From contig JXTC01000001.1 of assembly GCA_002914845.1 (NCBI GenBank), positions 4,903,958 through 4,967,957 of the forward strand: a stretch of DNA of 64,000 nt. The letters run 5' to 3'. A program made the translations under genes and the position numbers. This DNA comes from Trema orientale. Its lineage: Eukaryota > Streptophyta > Magnoliopsida > Rosales > Cannabaceae. The stretch's first letter is position 1, and the number at the start of each line of letters is the position of its first letter. The notes beneath the pieces are model-generated. The model saw only the letters and a program-made list of their open reading frames with translations, was not told the DNA's origin and made no database searches. This document shows, in pieces, positions 10,023-22,663 of the stretch.

Positions 10023-12907
10023 CACTACAAGAAAACAGGAATAAAGTAGTAACAAATGTCACGGCTTTAAATCCAAATGTCGCTGCTTTAGATCTAAAGC
10101 AGTGACAATGTCCCTGCTTTAGAATCGTTGCTAAAAGTTCGCTGGTATAGATACCTAAAACGACGACACATGTGGTCTCCGCATTAAATAATTTATAGCG
10201 ACGACAGTTGTCCCTGCTAAAAAGATGACAAAAAATGTCATTTGGCATGCCAATAGCCGAGACATTTTCGAAATTATTGTCGGTATATATTCATTTCTAG
10301 TGGCAACAACTGTCGCTGCTTTAGAGTGAATTTTTATTTTTATTAAATAATTAATGACCAATTCGCCGCTTTATATGGAATTTTGTTTTTTTTTTTTTTT
10401 GTAATTAATGATTTAAAATAATTATTTTTTATATATTTATTTTTTTAACACTAAAAAATAAGTCAAATTTAAATAAATAAAAATACATTAAGGTAAACAA
10501 AAAATAATAATTAATAAAAAAATAAATTAAATAATATTTAAATGACATTAATATTTAATAGAGTTATCCAAAACTAAAAATATATAGAATTGTCCAAAGC
10601 TAGAAATAAGTCTACAGTCCTAAGTCCTCATCCTCGGCTTCTTCACTCTCATCTTCTTGAGGAGTCGGTTGAAGTGCTAGAGGAGAGGCGAAACGAGGTG
10701 GTAGTGGCGGGGGCGAGGGCATCATGCCAAACGATGTCGAAGTGGACCCTAGATGGATAGGAGTAGGGCTAGACATGTTGACATCTGGTACTAGAGATGA
10801 CAAAATCATCTGCATATGAGCTATCTACACCGCTTGAGCCTTTATTGATCGCTGTTATTGTTAAGCGATCATATCTTGGACGGCTATCTCTCGTTGCTGG
10901 GGTATCGTCATGTATTGCTGGCTCTCTTATATGTATTGAGGTACTGGCGGTGAAAAATCTGAGAGGGCAGATCTAGTATTGGAAGCAGATTTACTCAACT
11001 TATGTCCGACACCTCTCCTAAATCCACGATGTGTACCAAGAACCTCATCCACAATATGAGCATCACTGACAGAAATAGATGAGCTCAAACCAAATTAGGA
11101 AGATGCTTGAGACTGAGTGTTCTGAATCTCAATCATCTTATTTTGCAAAAGGATTAAAATTAGTATATAAAAAATAGATTTTGTTTTAAAAAAATTAATT
11201 AATGACATATGTAATTGACCTCAAACTGTGTATTTGGTTATCCAGTCCACTCAGTGAAGTAGTGTTCCTTGAAACTCTCAGTAATTGGTTGAAACTCACC
11301 AGCAGTAAGATCACGCTGCAAAAATATTTAAGGTGACGTAATTTATTATTAAAATTTAATATTTTAAAAATAAAAAGTATTATAAGAAAAATCACAATTT
11401 TGTTACCTTTTTATATTGTTTGTGAGCAATGGAAGCGGCTCCCTGTTTGCTTATTGCTAACTGACGCATCCTATTTGCAGCATTTTCAAACCTCACCTAT
11501 AGGAAAAAAAATTAATTAAAATAAATATTTATTACTTAATAATAAATAAATAATTTATAACTAAACACTAATCCTAAACTCCGGAGAGTCAAAAAGGTCG
11601 CAACAGTACCCCCATGTCGTGACATCCATCTCGTTAGGTACTTTGGAACGTGCCGTGGCCATGTCAAGAGCCTTTTTGTCATCTCCAACAAGCCTGAAAT
11701 GCTCATTGCAGTTGCTGTATAAATCTGTCGTACTCCTAAGAATATCATCCCTGATATTGGCCAAATCGTCGTTTTCTTCGTCTACATCTTTGTATTCAAA
11801 AAATTCTCATAATCGCAAAAATTATTATTACTTAAAAGTAAATACAAAATTTATAACATTTAATAAATATGAACTATTTATTACCTCAAAAATAGGAACG
11901 ATCTTCCCTTTCTGTGCAGCTAGATTCGACTTCTAATTTTTGTACCAAGGATCCATATTCTATCGGATAAACACGCCAATCAAACGGGAGAACTATTTTT
12001 AATAGTCGTCGACTGGGCACCAAGTGTCTCCCGCCTTATCGAATTTGATAAGAAGGGGGTTCCTCCCATTTTCCTCAAATAGCTAACATAGGTTCAATGA
12101 CCTACTCTTCAATCTCACATTCCTCCTGATAGGTTCTGCAAAATAAATAAGCATATTAGCAAGCATGGTCTACATATCCAAAATAATGAAAAAGTAAAAA
12201 ATTTAATATGTAACGACCAATACCTGACTCGCACCACTGAGAGACTCTGGTAGGATGCCGTGGAGGGTCGACACCTCCATCACCACCGTGATAACTAGGT
12301 TCAATAGCGGCTATAACTATATGCATGTATAATAGTGACAAATATATTATAATTAAAAAGTGTAGATAAATATTGAAGTCAGATATATTATAACAACTGA
12401 GTGTTCAGATAGAATAGCTATGGATGACTATTCAAAATGTGTCCTTATTCTACCTTATCACTCCATTTAAAATATTTTATTATTTATTATTTATAATTAC
12501 TTTTTCAATTATAGATTTTATTCGAATTAAAAATTCTAAAGTGGCGACTTAGAGTTTAAATAAAATTTTAACAAACTATATTTATTATTTATAATTTCTT
12601 TATTTTATTTGAATTAAAAATTATAAAGCGGCGACTACAGTCACCCTAAAAAATAAGACATTTTCAGTCCATTTTTTGAAAATGGCAACATCATGTCACC
12701 ACTTCATAGTTTTTAGTGAGAAATACGCCACCTAGCGCACTTAATATAAAGCAGCGAAAATTGTAGCCGCTTTAGAGTTTTTGGTGGGAATTATTAGCAC
12801 GCATTAATAGTGCAATATTTAAGATGACGACTTTTAGTAGTTGCTGCTACTAACAGATTTGTCATTGCGTTTGGTGCGAGCTAAAGTCTTTATGTCTCCT
12901 TGCTCTA
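10023..12907 (-). mobile_element. Decayed CACTA (En/Spm) DNA transposon
   Basis: The left end is a textbook CACTACAAGAAAA terminus. Both ends carry many copies of a subterminal motif around GCGACGACTGTCGCTGC and CTTTA (10060-10330 and 12740-12870), as in plant CACTA elements. The right end is recognisable through GCTAAAGTCTTTAT, but its terminal bases are mutated (TCTCCTTGCTCT where TTTCTTGTAGTG is expected). The interior holds an inactivated transposase-related gene on the minus strand. Confidence 0.8.
10612..12341 (-). pseudogene. En/Spm-type plant transposase-related gene, broken
   Basis: Segments of one protein can be followed on the minus strand, in order. First comes a Gly/Asp/Pro-rich GGDGGVDPPRHPTR (about 12290-12245). 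Next is LFEENGRNPLLIKFDKAGDT with CPVDD (about 12080-12005). Then follow a block around WGYCCDLFDSPEF (11615-11575), FENAANRMRQLAISKQGAA (about 11490-11430), and a C-terminal tail rich in Gln, Pro and acidic residues ending EEAEDEDLGL at 10615. This order is characteristic of the Ptta/En/Spm (Transposase_24) family. Frameshifts, stops and possibly introns separate the pieces. It cannot make a full protein as it stands. Confidence 0.75.
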
Positions 12908-13088
12908 TTTATTACTTATATAGGTAGTAAAATATGATAAAAACAATGTCATTTTGTTTTTTATGTATATCAAAGAATGAAAGATCTGTTTTATGTATTA
13001 CCAAATAATTAATTAATTGATTAATTTAATAATTAATTAATTATATTGTAATACATGAATTAAAAGTTGTTGCAATGGTGAGTGCATA

Positions 13089-14435
13089 TGTTGCAACAAG
13101 AACAGGAAAATATAAAATGAACACAAGATATTTTTAACGTGGTTCGGACCTCTCCTACTCCACGGAGCCACACCCAGAGATTAAACAAATTAGTAAAGTA
13201 TAAAAATTATGAACACCAATTGACTAATGCAATAAAAGACTCCCTCTTTTCAATTGTTGCAATGTGTTGTAAACGACTCCACCAATCTTGTTTAGCGAGC
13301 TCCTCTCATCTTGTTGATCCTTCACACGTTTATTCCCTTCACTGGTCCAGATCTATCTCCTCCCGAAGATGTATTGTTATTATTCTCGAAGAACAAAATG
13401 CACTCAAACAAAGTACCTAGAAAATCTTAAAGCTCTCTAAGTCTCACAATGGCCATAGAACATGCTCTATGCCTTACAAATAAAAGCTCTCTCTAAGTAT
13501 ATTTTTCTCAATGAAGTGCATGAGAAATTCCTTGGAGTAGCAGAGCTTTTATAAGTGAATTTCAGCCCTTTTGGTCATCCAAAGTAGTGTGAATTGGCTG
13601 AAATCAAATAAGAAAAGAATTAGTAACAAAATCAAAATCTTTCCATAAATATTGTAATCTGCCAGAAAGTTATTGCAACAACTTTCTGAACAATTACTAG
13701 AAAAATTTTCAGATTCATGATTGCTCCTTTGATTCAGTTTGGACATGTTTGGACCAGCTGGAAATCTTCAATTAACCTACCAAAGATTGATAATTATCTT
13801 AGAAAATCATATCTCAATCAATATCAATCAAAAGCTAAGATTTAAGAAAATTAACCAATCTTTCCTTAAATACCCGGAGTTGTTGCAACAGATCAGAAAA
13901 TCTGATCACAACAACTCAGCAAATCAAATCAATAAACTAATAGAAACTTAATTAATTGATGAGCAAATATCTAGCAATAATTAAGGACGAAAATCCTTAT
14001 GAATTCATATCAGAAACCTGTCTAAATTCATTGATTAATAAAAAGGCAATAAGATATCAATCAAGGACAAAAGAATGAAGAAATAATCAATGATATATAT
14101 GGTAAATATAAAAGGAATTGATTGAAAATTGATAGGAAAATATCTTAAATAGCTATATACAAAATTCCATTTATATTTCACTAATATTATCACCAGAATC
14201 ATCAAATATGGAAACAAGACACGTTTAGGCACATTCTAGAAGGTTTCCATATAAAGAAAAATACAAGTTTTTGTTGTTGTAGGACAATACTTATTGTAAC
14301 AACTTCAAAATTGTTGTAACAACTTCAGACTTGTTGTAACAATTTCAGACTTATTGTAACAAGATCTCCATCTTCTTTATCACTTTGAGTTCTCAAAACT
14401 TTACTATTTAAAATGCCGAACTTTTGGACCTAACA
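13089..14435 (+). mobile_element. Probable solo LTR (Copia-like), degenerate
   Basis: The stretch begins TGTTGCAACAAGAAC and ends CCTAACA, so has TG..CA ends. Near the start it contains TTTTTAACGTGGTTCGG followed by CTACTCCACGG, a phrase common in LTRs of plant Copia elements. No matching second LTR, pol sequence or convincing 5-bp target repeat is seen. Orientation and exact boundaries are uncertain. Confidence 0.45.
14285..14361. repeat. About 21-bp minisatellite (4 units)
   Basis: Four imperfect units of the form TTGTTGTAACAACTTCAGAC follow one another. The palindromic core TTGTTGCAACA also appears scattered through 13089-13900. Confidence 0.7.
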
Positions 14436-15543
14436 AAGAACAACCATCTTGTTACCATGTTTTTACTCCCTATGAATCATTAAGGAAATTGGACGAAACA
14501 AACTTTTTGAAAGTGGCTTTTAGTAAATTAAAATCAAGCCTATGTTCTAAAACTTCTTGCAAAACACCCTCTTTGTATGGTCGAGCGTATGTCCATTGTT
14601 TATCATATTATAACCATGGAACACATCACGTTACTATGTATGCGAGGAAGTACATCATTCAAAAATCCACTCACATGTTCCACCTTCCCCATATATATCA
14701 AGCCTGCAGGAATCATCACCATGCATCTCTATACCTTGTACCTTTAACTTAATCCTCAATATAATTTTACAAGAATATTCACCATGACAATTTCCCTTAT
14801 GCCAACCTTGCATCTCTACATAACCTACGTTCTCCCCATAATCCTCACATCTTTCGAACTGGATCGATCAAATATAATCTTACTTAAAGCTACATATTTA
14901 TATATTTATGTTCCTCGGACAATAAGATTTCCTTTAGTACCAAGTTAGTAGTTACCCACACCTATTCGAATTCATATGATCACTACCTAAATGTAAACAA
15001 TAAAAAATAATGGGAACAAATTTTTTTTTAATCCAAAATTTATCAATATTGACCTAACAAAAATCAGAAACTAAATTTGAGTCATTACCCCACTATATTC
15101 AAATCTGTTGAAATAAAGACCTTCACACGAAAAGGGTGATCTGATTTGGGGAAAAATGCGGAAATACTATTATCAACAGGTAAAAATCAAGAGAAAGGAT
15201 TTTTAGAAAATAGATGGGATAGGATTTCTCTACCATTCTTCTAAAACTTTTAATTAGGTTTTGAAGTGTGATATATAACACCCTTTTTCTTGCGGCACCG
15301 TGATTTTAATGATACTGCATATTCTACCGAATATTGTTAGGTTGTTTGTCTCAATCAAACTTATGAACCTATATTAGATAGGTTAATAATATTTTAGCTT
15401 ATTAATTAATCTGTAATGGAGACTTTTACTTTTTTTTTCCCCAAATTACTTTGTTTCCCCTCAATTGAGGCTCCCAATACATGGAACCTTTTTCTCCTAG
15501 ATGTATATTGTTAATTTCGTCATAAACTTTTCCCATTGCATAT
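14436..15543. other. Spacer, no gene seen
   Basis: AT-rich. The open reading at 14489-14752 (87 codons, plus) has no recognisable domain. Confidence 0.4.
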
Positions 15544-16506
15544 TGTTGGAAAAATAGTTTGGAAAACCATTGTAAATAGCCATTTTGAGGTATGAAAATG
15601 CCTAAAATAGAGCTTGGGTGAATGAGAAATTGAAACCCAAAGTGAGAAGGTTCTAGAATTGGAATTTGTAACATACTAGAGTTACAAAATTTATTTTGGA
15701 CCATTATTTGACCTCATAAAACTGAGGTAACAGCTAAAAACGTTTTGACAGTTATGTTGTAACAGACAAACGTTTCTCAGCCATATTAATGAGTTGTTGC
15801 TGTTACGTTGTAACAGACAAATATTTCTCAGTCATATTAATGAGCTGTTACTATTACATTGTAATAGACAAACGTTTTTCAGCCATATTAATAGGTTGTT
15901 ATATTGTAACAGAAAAACGTTTTCAACCATATTAATGGGATGCTAAAGGCTTGGTTCCACCATGAACACTATAAAAGGAGACCTTATCCTTCACTTTTAC
16001 ATACACCAAAATATTTCTTAGCTTATTCCTCTCTTCCATATTCTCTCTGTGGCGGTTAAGAAATAGTTAGTTAGAAGTTAGAGAGTTTGAGTTCTTTCTT
16101 TTCAGTGTGGTCGAGCTCTCTTGAGTTCTGGTGATAGAGTTTGAGCATTGCTCAGTTCGTTGTGAGTAGCAAGTTAGTGCGACGTTGCTATTCGTGACCC
16201 GTTTTATCCTGGGAAACAGACGCTGTTGACATTCCTCTAAGCACCTTGGTGAGGAGGCGTAATTGTTTTAAGGAAATTGTGTGAAACACAAGACTCGGCT
16301 TAGTTTCCTTAAAATCCTTTGTTATTTTGGTCATTACTATAGTGATTATAATTATAGTAAATTAATTGTAATTTATTTTATTACGTTCTTTAATTTATTT
16401 TAATAGTTAAATAATCGTAATTTATTACATCATATGTTATAACAGATTATTATTGTATATATTTTTATTTCTAGATTTATTATTACTTGCAATAATTTTT
16501 CTAACA
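15544..16506 (+). mobile_element. Solo LTR of the Copia family seen complete at 21118-28513
   Basis: The sequence begins TGTTGGAAAAA and ends TTTTTCTAACA, exactly like the LTRs of the full Copia element, and matches them along most of its length (for example GCTCAGTTCGTTG and GGGAAACAGACGCTGTTG). It lacks a U3 block of roughly 300 bp present in the other two LTRs and instead carries an expanded minisatellite. A TATA box (CTATAAAAG, 15969-15977) remains. CATAT lies at 15539-15543 and at 16505-16509, the latter overlapping the terminal CA, so the target duplication is ambiguous. Confidence 0.85.
15751..15939. repeat. 51-bp minisatellite in the solo LTR U3
   Basis: Four tandem units share TTGTAACAGACAAACGTTT and CATATTAATG, spaced 51, 51 and 45 bp. 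The full-length Copia LTRs have only one such unit at the equivalent place. It sits just upstream of the TATA box. Confidence 0.85.
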
Positions 16507-16586
16507 TATAATGTGTCCTTTATTTCTTTATTGTCTTATGCATGAGAGCTATCGTCAGATACATCAATTGGACTCGCATCTCTCTC

Positions 16587-16624
<38 letters not shown>

Positions 16625-17152
16625 TTAACTTCTTTCGTTACTCCAATCCTATTACTATGGTGACAAAATGCTATGTGTGGAGTTTGGACATGTTACATGT
16701 ACATCCTACTGGCCTTTTGAGTTTTGATGAAAGAGCAAAAAAACTACATTAGAGTCCTATTTCATTACCTTTATTATATTGCATTGGTTATTTCTTTTTC
16801 CCCTTGAAAAAAAAAAAAAATCCTATACCTTGTCTTTAATTATACATTTTTTTAACCCCAGGTAAAATTAATTAACAAAACTATCGGGTAAATCTCTTTT
16901 TTACTTTTTTTTTTTATTTTGTGAATCATATTAATAAATCTTTTCAAGCTGTGGAATTTTGTATCTATTCAAATTGTTTTTTTTTTTTAATAATTAGGTA
17001 CTTAGTTTAATGGTTCTTTTTAACAAATATATCCCAATTAAGTTTTTTTTTTTTTTTTGGGAGTTCTCTTGTTCAAGTTTTTGAACAACCAGTGTTAACA
17101 ATTAAATATAATATAGTTGCAACTTGCAATACTTAAAGAGTATTGATACTTA
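16507..17152. other. Spacer with a (TTA)n microsatellite
   Basis: About 12 TTA/TAT units at 16588-16624, then T-rich sequence. No gene seen. Confidence 0.5.
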
Positions 17153-17618
17153 GGGCCAGTTTGTTATTTCTATATTGCGTTGCAACTGTGCTGTAGTTAG
17201 CGTTGCTGTGTGCAAGAAATAGTTTTGAGAAAAAAGGTCCAGATATTTGGTAAATTTAATTTACAAAATTATTATGTTGTTTTAAAGCAACATTATCTAG
17301 TGTCTAGCAAACTGTATATTGTTTTTAATTTACAAAATTATTGTGTTATTTAAAAGCAATATTATCTAGCGTTTGGTAAACTGTAGATTGTGTGTGCTGT
17401 AAAATGTTATTTTAGATGATTTATATTATGATAGCATAATCAGCTTTGAAAAGTAACTCTTATGTTGCTTCTCAAATTCTGATTAAAATAGAGGTTACAC
17501 AATAACTTTTAAAATCTGCTGACTAAAAGTAATAATTTTTCAACACCTTCCCCTCCCATTTATTCTTTAACCGCTATTAAAAGCTAGAAGTAGAATCTAA
17601 AAGTAATCTCAAACAGGA
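17153..17618. mobile_element. MITE with an internal 68-bp tandem duplication
   Basis: The left end GGGCCAGTTTGTTATTT and the right end AATCTCAAACAGG are imperfect inverted repeats of the common plant GGGCC.GTTTG type. Internally, a unit beginning AATTTACAAAATTATTRTG is repeated at 17259 and 17327. Confidence 0.5.
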
Positions 17619-17691
17619 TGATAAATGATCGAAATTATAGTAGAAACTACTAATTATTACATTATATCAAAGTTATAGAATGATTAAGCAC

Positions 17692-18450
17692 ATTTTTTTT
17701 GAAAGGCTCCTCAAGGAAATTAAATTAATGACTAGCTAAATTAGCAACAAGAATAGTACAAGCTTCTATAGGAAAAATAAAAACATTCTTTAAGAAAAAT
17801 CCATATTCATTCCAATCCCAGCAAGAATGTATGCTATCATATTCTTATTATAAGAAATATGATTACACATATCACCTCCCTCACTAATAGAAAAAAAGAA
17901 TTCTTTCAAAGTGTCCATTAGTAAACATTACAATAGTCTGTTATTCAAGATATCCATTAGCAAACACGACAATAGTCCTTCCAAGTCACGAATTTTAACA
18001 TCATAAACTGCCAACCTCAGCGACCTCAAATGAAGATCTTTGATATGGTAAAATTTTCTAAATCTGACTCTCAAAAGCTTTAGATCTAGAAGAATACCAG
18101 TAGTATATATACAAACAAAAAAAAGAGAAAATAATCTCTCTAGATCTGAATAAAAAATTATACAAATCTGAAGGACAACCACACTAAAAAAAAGAAAAAA
18201 AAATACTAAAAACAACCGAAAATACCACAGTTTTAGATCTTGATGTACTAACAGCACCATAGATTTAGATTTAAGTAGATAACTGCCTTTATAAATGGAA
18301 TGATTATGTGAAAATAAAAGTAAAAACAAAAAAGAAACCAAGAAAAATCCATAATGGGGAGAGGGAAGATCCCCTCTCTAGTAGGGAGGCATCTGTTAGG
18401 AGAAAAAGAGAAGAAACAGAGAGATCTCTGTAGAGGAAAGAGAGAATCAA
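17692..18450 (-). mobile_element. LINE-like retroposon fragment
   Basis: A T run at 17693-17700 followed by GGCTCCTCAAGGAAATTAA resembles the 3' ends of the elements at 36247 and 54872. The right part, with AGATCTAGA phrases and a purine-rich segment around GGGAGGCATC, resembles the 5' part of the 54872-55493 element. A weak repeat (ATTAAGCAC near 17683, ATTAAGTAC near 18452) might be its target duplication. The 137-codon open reading inside (minus) has no domain and is hydrophobic low-complexity. Confidence 0.45.
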
Positions 18451-18965
18451 AATTAAGTACGTATTATCTCAATAATATGATAATAATACATTCTAAAATA
18501 AATAAAACATCTCATATTGATGACTTGGAAGCATGCTAAAAAACTATCTGACGAATCCCTACCGCTATATTAAGTTGGATCCCATTTGACGAAAGTTCCC
18601 TACCTAATAAAATATTAACACTGAATAATATTTTCAGAATAAGAAAAGAAGACAAAACAATAGTANTCAGCATCAAATTTAGTATAAGCACATCATTTTC
18701 AATTTTGGCCAAACTCAGACCTTACTTTCACCCTCGGACTTAATTTTGTACTAGTTAATATCTCAATTCTAGTACTTGCTCAATAAGTAAACTTATTGCA
18801 GCGTCGAAATAAAAAGCCAACTCAAACCTTGTAATGAGTAATGTCTACGTACGCTTTTAATATGAGGTGAATAGTCTAGCTAGAGTATTTTAGTTCCAAA
18901 GCCATTAATGTCGATAACGGAAAGTCTTTGAAATTACATTAAATTAACTACCTTACCTTACATTT
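18451..18965. other. Spacer, no gene seen
   Basis: AT-rich, with one N at 18666. No feature recognised. Confidence 0.35.
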
Positions 18966-19266
18966 GTGCTATGTTTGTAACCTAGATTTTAGGAGGAAAA
19001 AATTTTGTGAGGGAAAAGTAAAGGAAAAAGAAAGAAGAAAATATTTTCTCAAAATTTTATAGAACTCTATTTTGAAAATTTTTTCTTTTCTAATCAATTT
19101 GTCAAAATTTTATATACTAAAAAATGATATCAAATTTAACTCTTACTTTTCTTAAAAAACATTTCTCCCATTTTTTGTTTGAATCCAAAAAAAATAATAA
19201 TAATAAAATCATGTGATTTTTTTTTTTATTTCCCTCCAAAAATTCAGGTTCCAAATAGGGCCTTAA
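18966..19266 (-). mobile_element. MITE family 2, copy 1
   Basis: About 300 bp ending GTTCCAAATAGGGCCTTAA, with an inverted partner near its start. The reverse complement resembles 56182-56478 throughout, including the AAAATTTTATA and GATATCAAATTTAACTC segments. Non-coding. Confidence 0.55.
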
Positions 19267-20069
19267 TAACAACTTACACAGAGCAATATTTTTTGCTTAC
19301 ACCGAAAGCTTCACTCCTTCCATGGCGAGAATTCGGTTAATGTGGCGCATGTGCTTGTTTTGATTTCTAATTTGACTACATTGACCTCTCACACTTATTG
19401 AGAAGGAAATAATGTTGCGAATAAATTGCTTCTTTGGTCTTCAATCTTCTCAAGATTGTTGGTGGCACAATGCTGTAGAGACATGTATTCTTTACCTTTT
19501 ACTATTGATTCAGCTGATTTTTTTTTTTCTGACTAGGTTTTGCCTAGTCATGTTTTAATGAGGCATAACTAGGTAGTTGTTTTTTTTTTTTTTTCTCTGT
19601 GTTCAGTAGTTTTTGGACTTAACGTTTCTTTTCATTTTTTCTTTGATTAACTTTCTTGCTTGGCATTGCATGTTGAGCGTGGGATGGGAGGTATTTCGGG
19701 TATCAACCTAATTAGGATACTTGATATTTCACTTATACTTTTTCTCGGCTAGATATCATCTAATTAAAAAAAGGGGTAATTTTCTGACTTCCTTTTTTTT
19801 TTCTTTAATTCTTGAAATTGGTGTATATATATTTCATTTTGAATGATAGTGAAGTCTTGGTTGCCAATTTATATCCTTTTAGTGATTTTTTAGTGATGTT
19901 AACAGGATTGTGTCTCGCCGGCCTATGCACATATTTAGCTGCGGCACATTCGTGGCCTCGTGTCTTGCCAACTTGGGCACAATTATTAATCGATAATCAT
20001 GTTGTGCCATATCTTTATCATGCATATACCTAATCCATTCCCAATATCATGTAATCTTGCTTGTATATT
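19267..20069. other. Spacer, no gene seen
   Basis: T-rich DNA. The open reading at 19812-20033 has no recognisable domain. Confidence 0.35.
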
Positions 20070-20290
20070 TTAATGCCTAATTATTCATATCTTTGATTTT
20101 ATGCTATTTTTGTACCTAATGATGCTTGCTTATGATATTGTGCTATTTTCATGTCTAATCGTGCTTATTTATGGTGTTATACTATTTTCATACTTAATTG
20201 TACCCGCTTTAGAATATATAATTTTCATGCCTAATTGTGCTTATTTTGTTTCCGATATTCTGTTATTATTGCGTCTAACCATACTCTTTT
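20070..20290. repeat. Degenerate about 40-bp minisatellite
   Basis: Five to six diverged units with the pattern CATGTCTAATCGTGCTTATT then TATTTTC follow each other. The unit length is not a clean multiple of three, and the open readings at 20101-20423 are repeat products rather than genes. Confidence 0.6.
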
Positions 20291-21117
20291 TTATATTATA
20301 TATGATTTTTTACGCATAATTATTTTTATTTTTAAACTCTTATTGTTGCTGTGCCATAATCTTGCTTATTATTGGAACTTTTTTTCAAATTTAGTCTTTT
20401 TTTTTAATACTATTAGTATATAGACTTTTAAGTAATTATGAATTATTAATTGTTATGTCTTATGTAATATAAAGAAATTATTTGAAAAATTGAGATAAAT
20501 TTTATATAAAAATAAGCCAAAATTGAAATAGTACAATTTGAGTTTTTATAATTTAAATATATCCCAATTAAATCACTTACTCAAACTTTATCAAAGTACA
20601 TAACTCAAAAATTATTAGGGGTATTCAAAACAACAGCCATACCGCGAAAACTGGCCAATCCAGTCCAAACTATACCAAACCATATAATTTTTCTTCTTTT
20701 ACAGCTAGTTATGGATTGAAAAACCTCAAAACTAGTTGGTTCATTTTGCTTTTCAGTTTGGAAAAATTCGGCCAGTTTTAAACTGAATCGGCCAAGAGTT
20801 TTGCATACTAGTATAGACTTTTTTTTATGCTATTAATTTTAAGTCCAACTAAGCTAAAATTCAAATTTTTATTTTTGAGCCCAACTCTTGGAGGCCCATA
20901 AACAAATAGTTTTTCCCACACCATTTAGCCTTTAGGGTTTATTTCTTTCTCATCCAAATCATCACTTTACTTCTCCTAACTCACTCAGTCATAAATTGCA
21001 ATAACCAATAGCAGACCTTCAGTCTCTCCTCACTCACTTGCCTCTGTTAGCAAACCTTCTCTCCTCTCGCTCATTTCTCTCACTCATCTCTTCTCTCCCG
21101 ATCACATTAGCTTTTTT

Positions 21118-22390
21118 TGTTGGAAAAAATGGTTTGGAAAACTATTGTAAATAGCCATGGGATCTACTCCATGTTAGTGGACACTCTTCATGGTATCGTG
21201 TTCTTCTTCGCGAATACATCGAAATGATATATTTATATACCTAAAATGGAGCTTGGGTGAATGAAAAATTGAAACCCAAAAGTGAGGAGGTTGGAATGAA
21301 AAAATAATAGGAAGTGGGAGAAGTCCTACATGGAAAAAATAGAATTTGGCAAAGGTATATATATAGAGTTGCTTAACTTTTAGTTGGTAACTTGGTAAGC
21401 TGAGATGTTCTCTCCTACGCGCGTACGTAGGGGGTTGCAAATCACGAACCGGCCCAGTATGTGCTTGTGTGGGTGCCCCCGCGTTCCACGAACACGAATA
21501 CCGGTCCAAAAAGTCCCACCATGGGCTTGCCAATATTTTGCTATTTTTTTTATTTTTCCAAGCCCAATCAAAATCCAAATCAGTTGCAAGAAGCTACTAG
21601 AACTATACAGTAACAGTTCTGGGGTTATAAAATTTATTCTGCAGCATTATTTGGCCTCATAAGATTATATGTAATAGCTAAAACATTTTGGCTTTATTGT
21701 CGTAACAGCCAAACGTTTTTCACCACGTTAATGGGGCTGTTTAATGCATAGTTTCCCCTTGAGCACTATAAAAGGAGAGCTCTTCTTCACTTCTCAACAC
21801 ACCAAAAATAACAATCAAATCTCTCCTTTCTCGCTTGTTTACTCTGTGGCGGTTAGCTTCTATTAGTTGGTAGTTAGAGTTTGGGTCCTCTGGTGAGGTC
21901 GAGCTCTATAGTTAATTCTTCCGTAGTTTTGGTAATAGAGTTTGGGTATTGCTCAGTTCGTTGAAAGTAGCAAGTTGGTACGACGTTGCTATTTGTGAAC
22001 CGTTTTATCCTGGGAAACAGACGCTGTTGGCATTCCTCTAAGCACCTCGATGAGGAGGCGTAGCTATTTTAAGGAAATTATGTGATACACAAGACTCGGT
22101 TTGGTTTCCTTAAACTACTTTATTATATTGGTTATTACTATCGTGATTATTATTATAGTAAATTAATTGTGATTTTTTGCTACATTATTTGATTTGTTTT
22201 TATGATAATTGTTATTATCCTAGTTGTAGTTAAATAATCGTGATTTATATTATTTTTACATCATATGTTATAATCAAATTATCTGTGATTTCTCCTTGTT
22301 TAATATTACTAGAATATTCATATTATTGAGATAATATTGTTGTATTTTTTATTTCTAGATTTATTATTACTTGCAATAATTTTTCTAACA
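21118..22390 (+). repeat. 5' LTR of the Copia element
   Basis: Begins TGTTGGAAAAA and ends TTTTTCTAACA. A TATA box CTATAAAAG lies at 21766-21774. It contains a GC-rich block at about 21415-21500 (CCGGCCCAGTATGTGC and neighbours) that the related solo LTR lacks. Confidence 0.9.
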
Positions 22391-22663
22391 ATCTTAAATC
22401 AGTTATATGCTTTTGTTCTGTTATTGCTTTATATAATATATCTTGAATTGTATATTGTGATTAGAAATACTTCTTCAATAAATTGTGATAATTGAACAAT
22501 TACAATTTAGATAAATTCTGTCTAAGGAGGTTGGATTTTAAATAGAACAGTTTGTGACCCCTCCGTGGTCTTTTCTGGGAATTTATCTATTGAGTAATAT
22601 TTAATTATTACCGTTGATTTCTAGAAAAATAAATCTCATTAGATTTGCTATTCTTTTTCAGAA

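Noticed and set aside
17928-18341. 137-codon hydrophobic frame on the minus strand
   Set aside because: Phe/Leu-rich low-complexity reading inside a LINE-like fragment; no recognisable domain.
22391-22663. Search for a standard tRNA-Met primer site after the Copia 5' LTR
   Set aside because: Only a five-base partial match (ATCAG) is visible, so no primer site feature was called.
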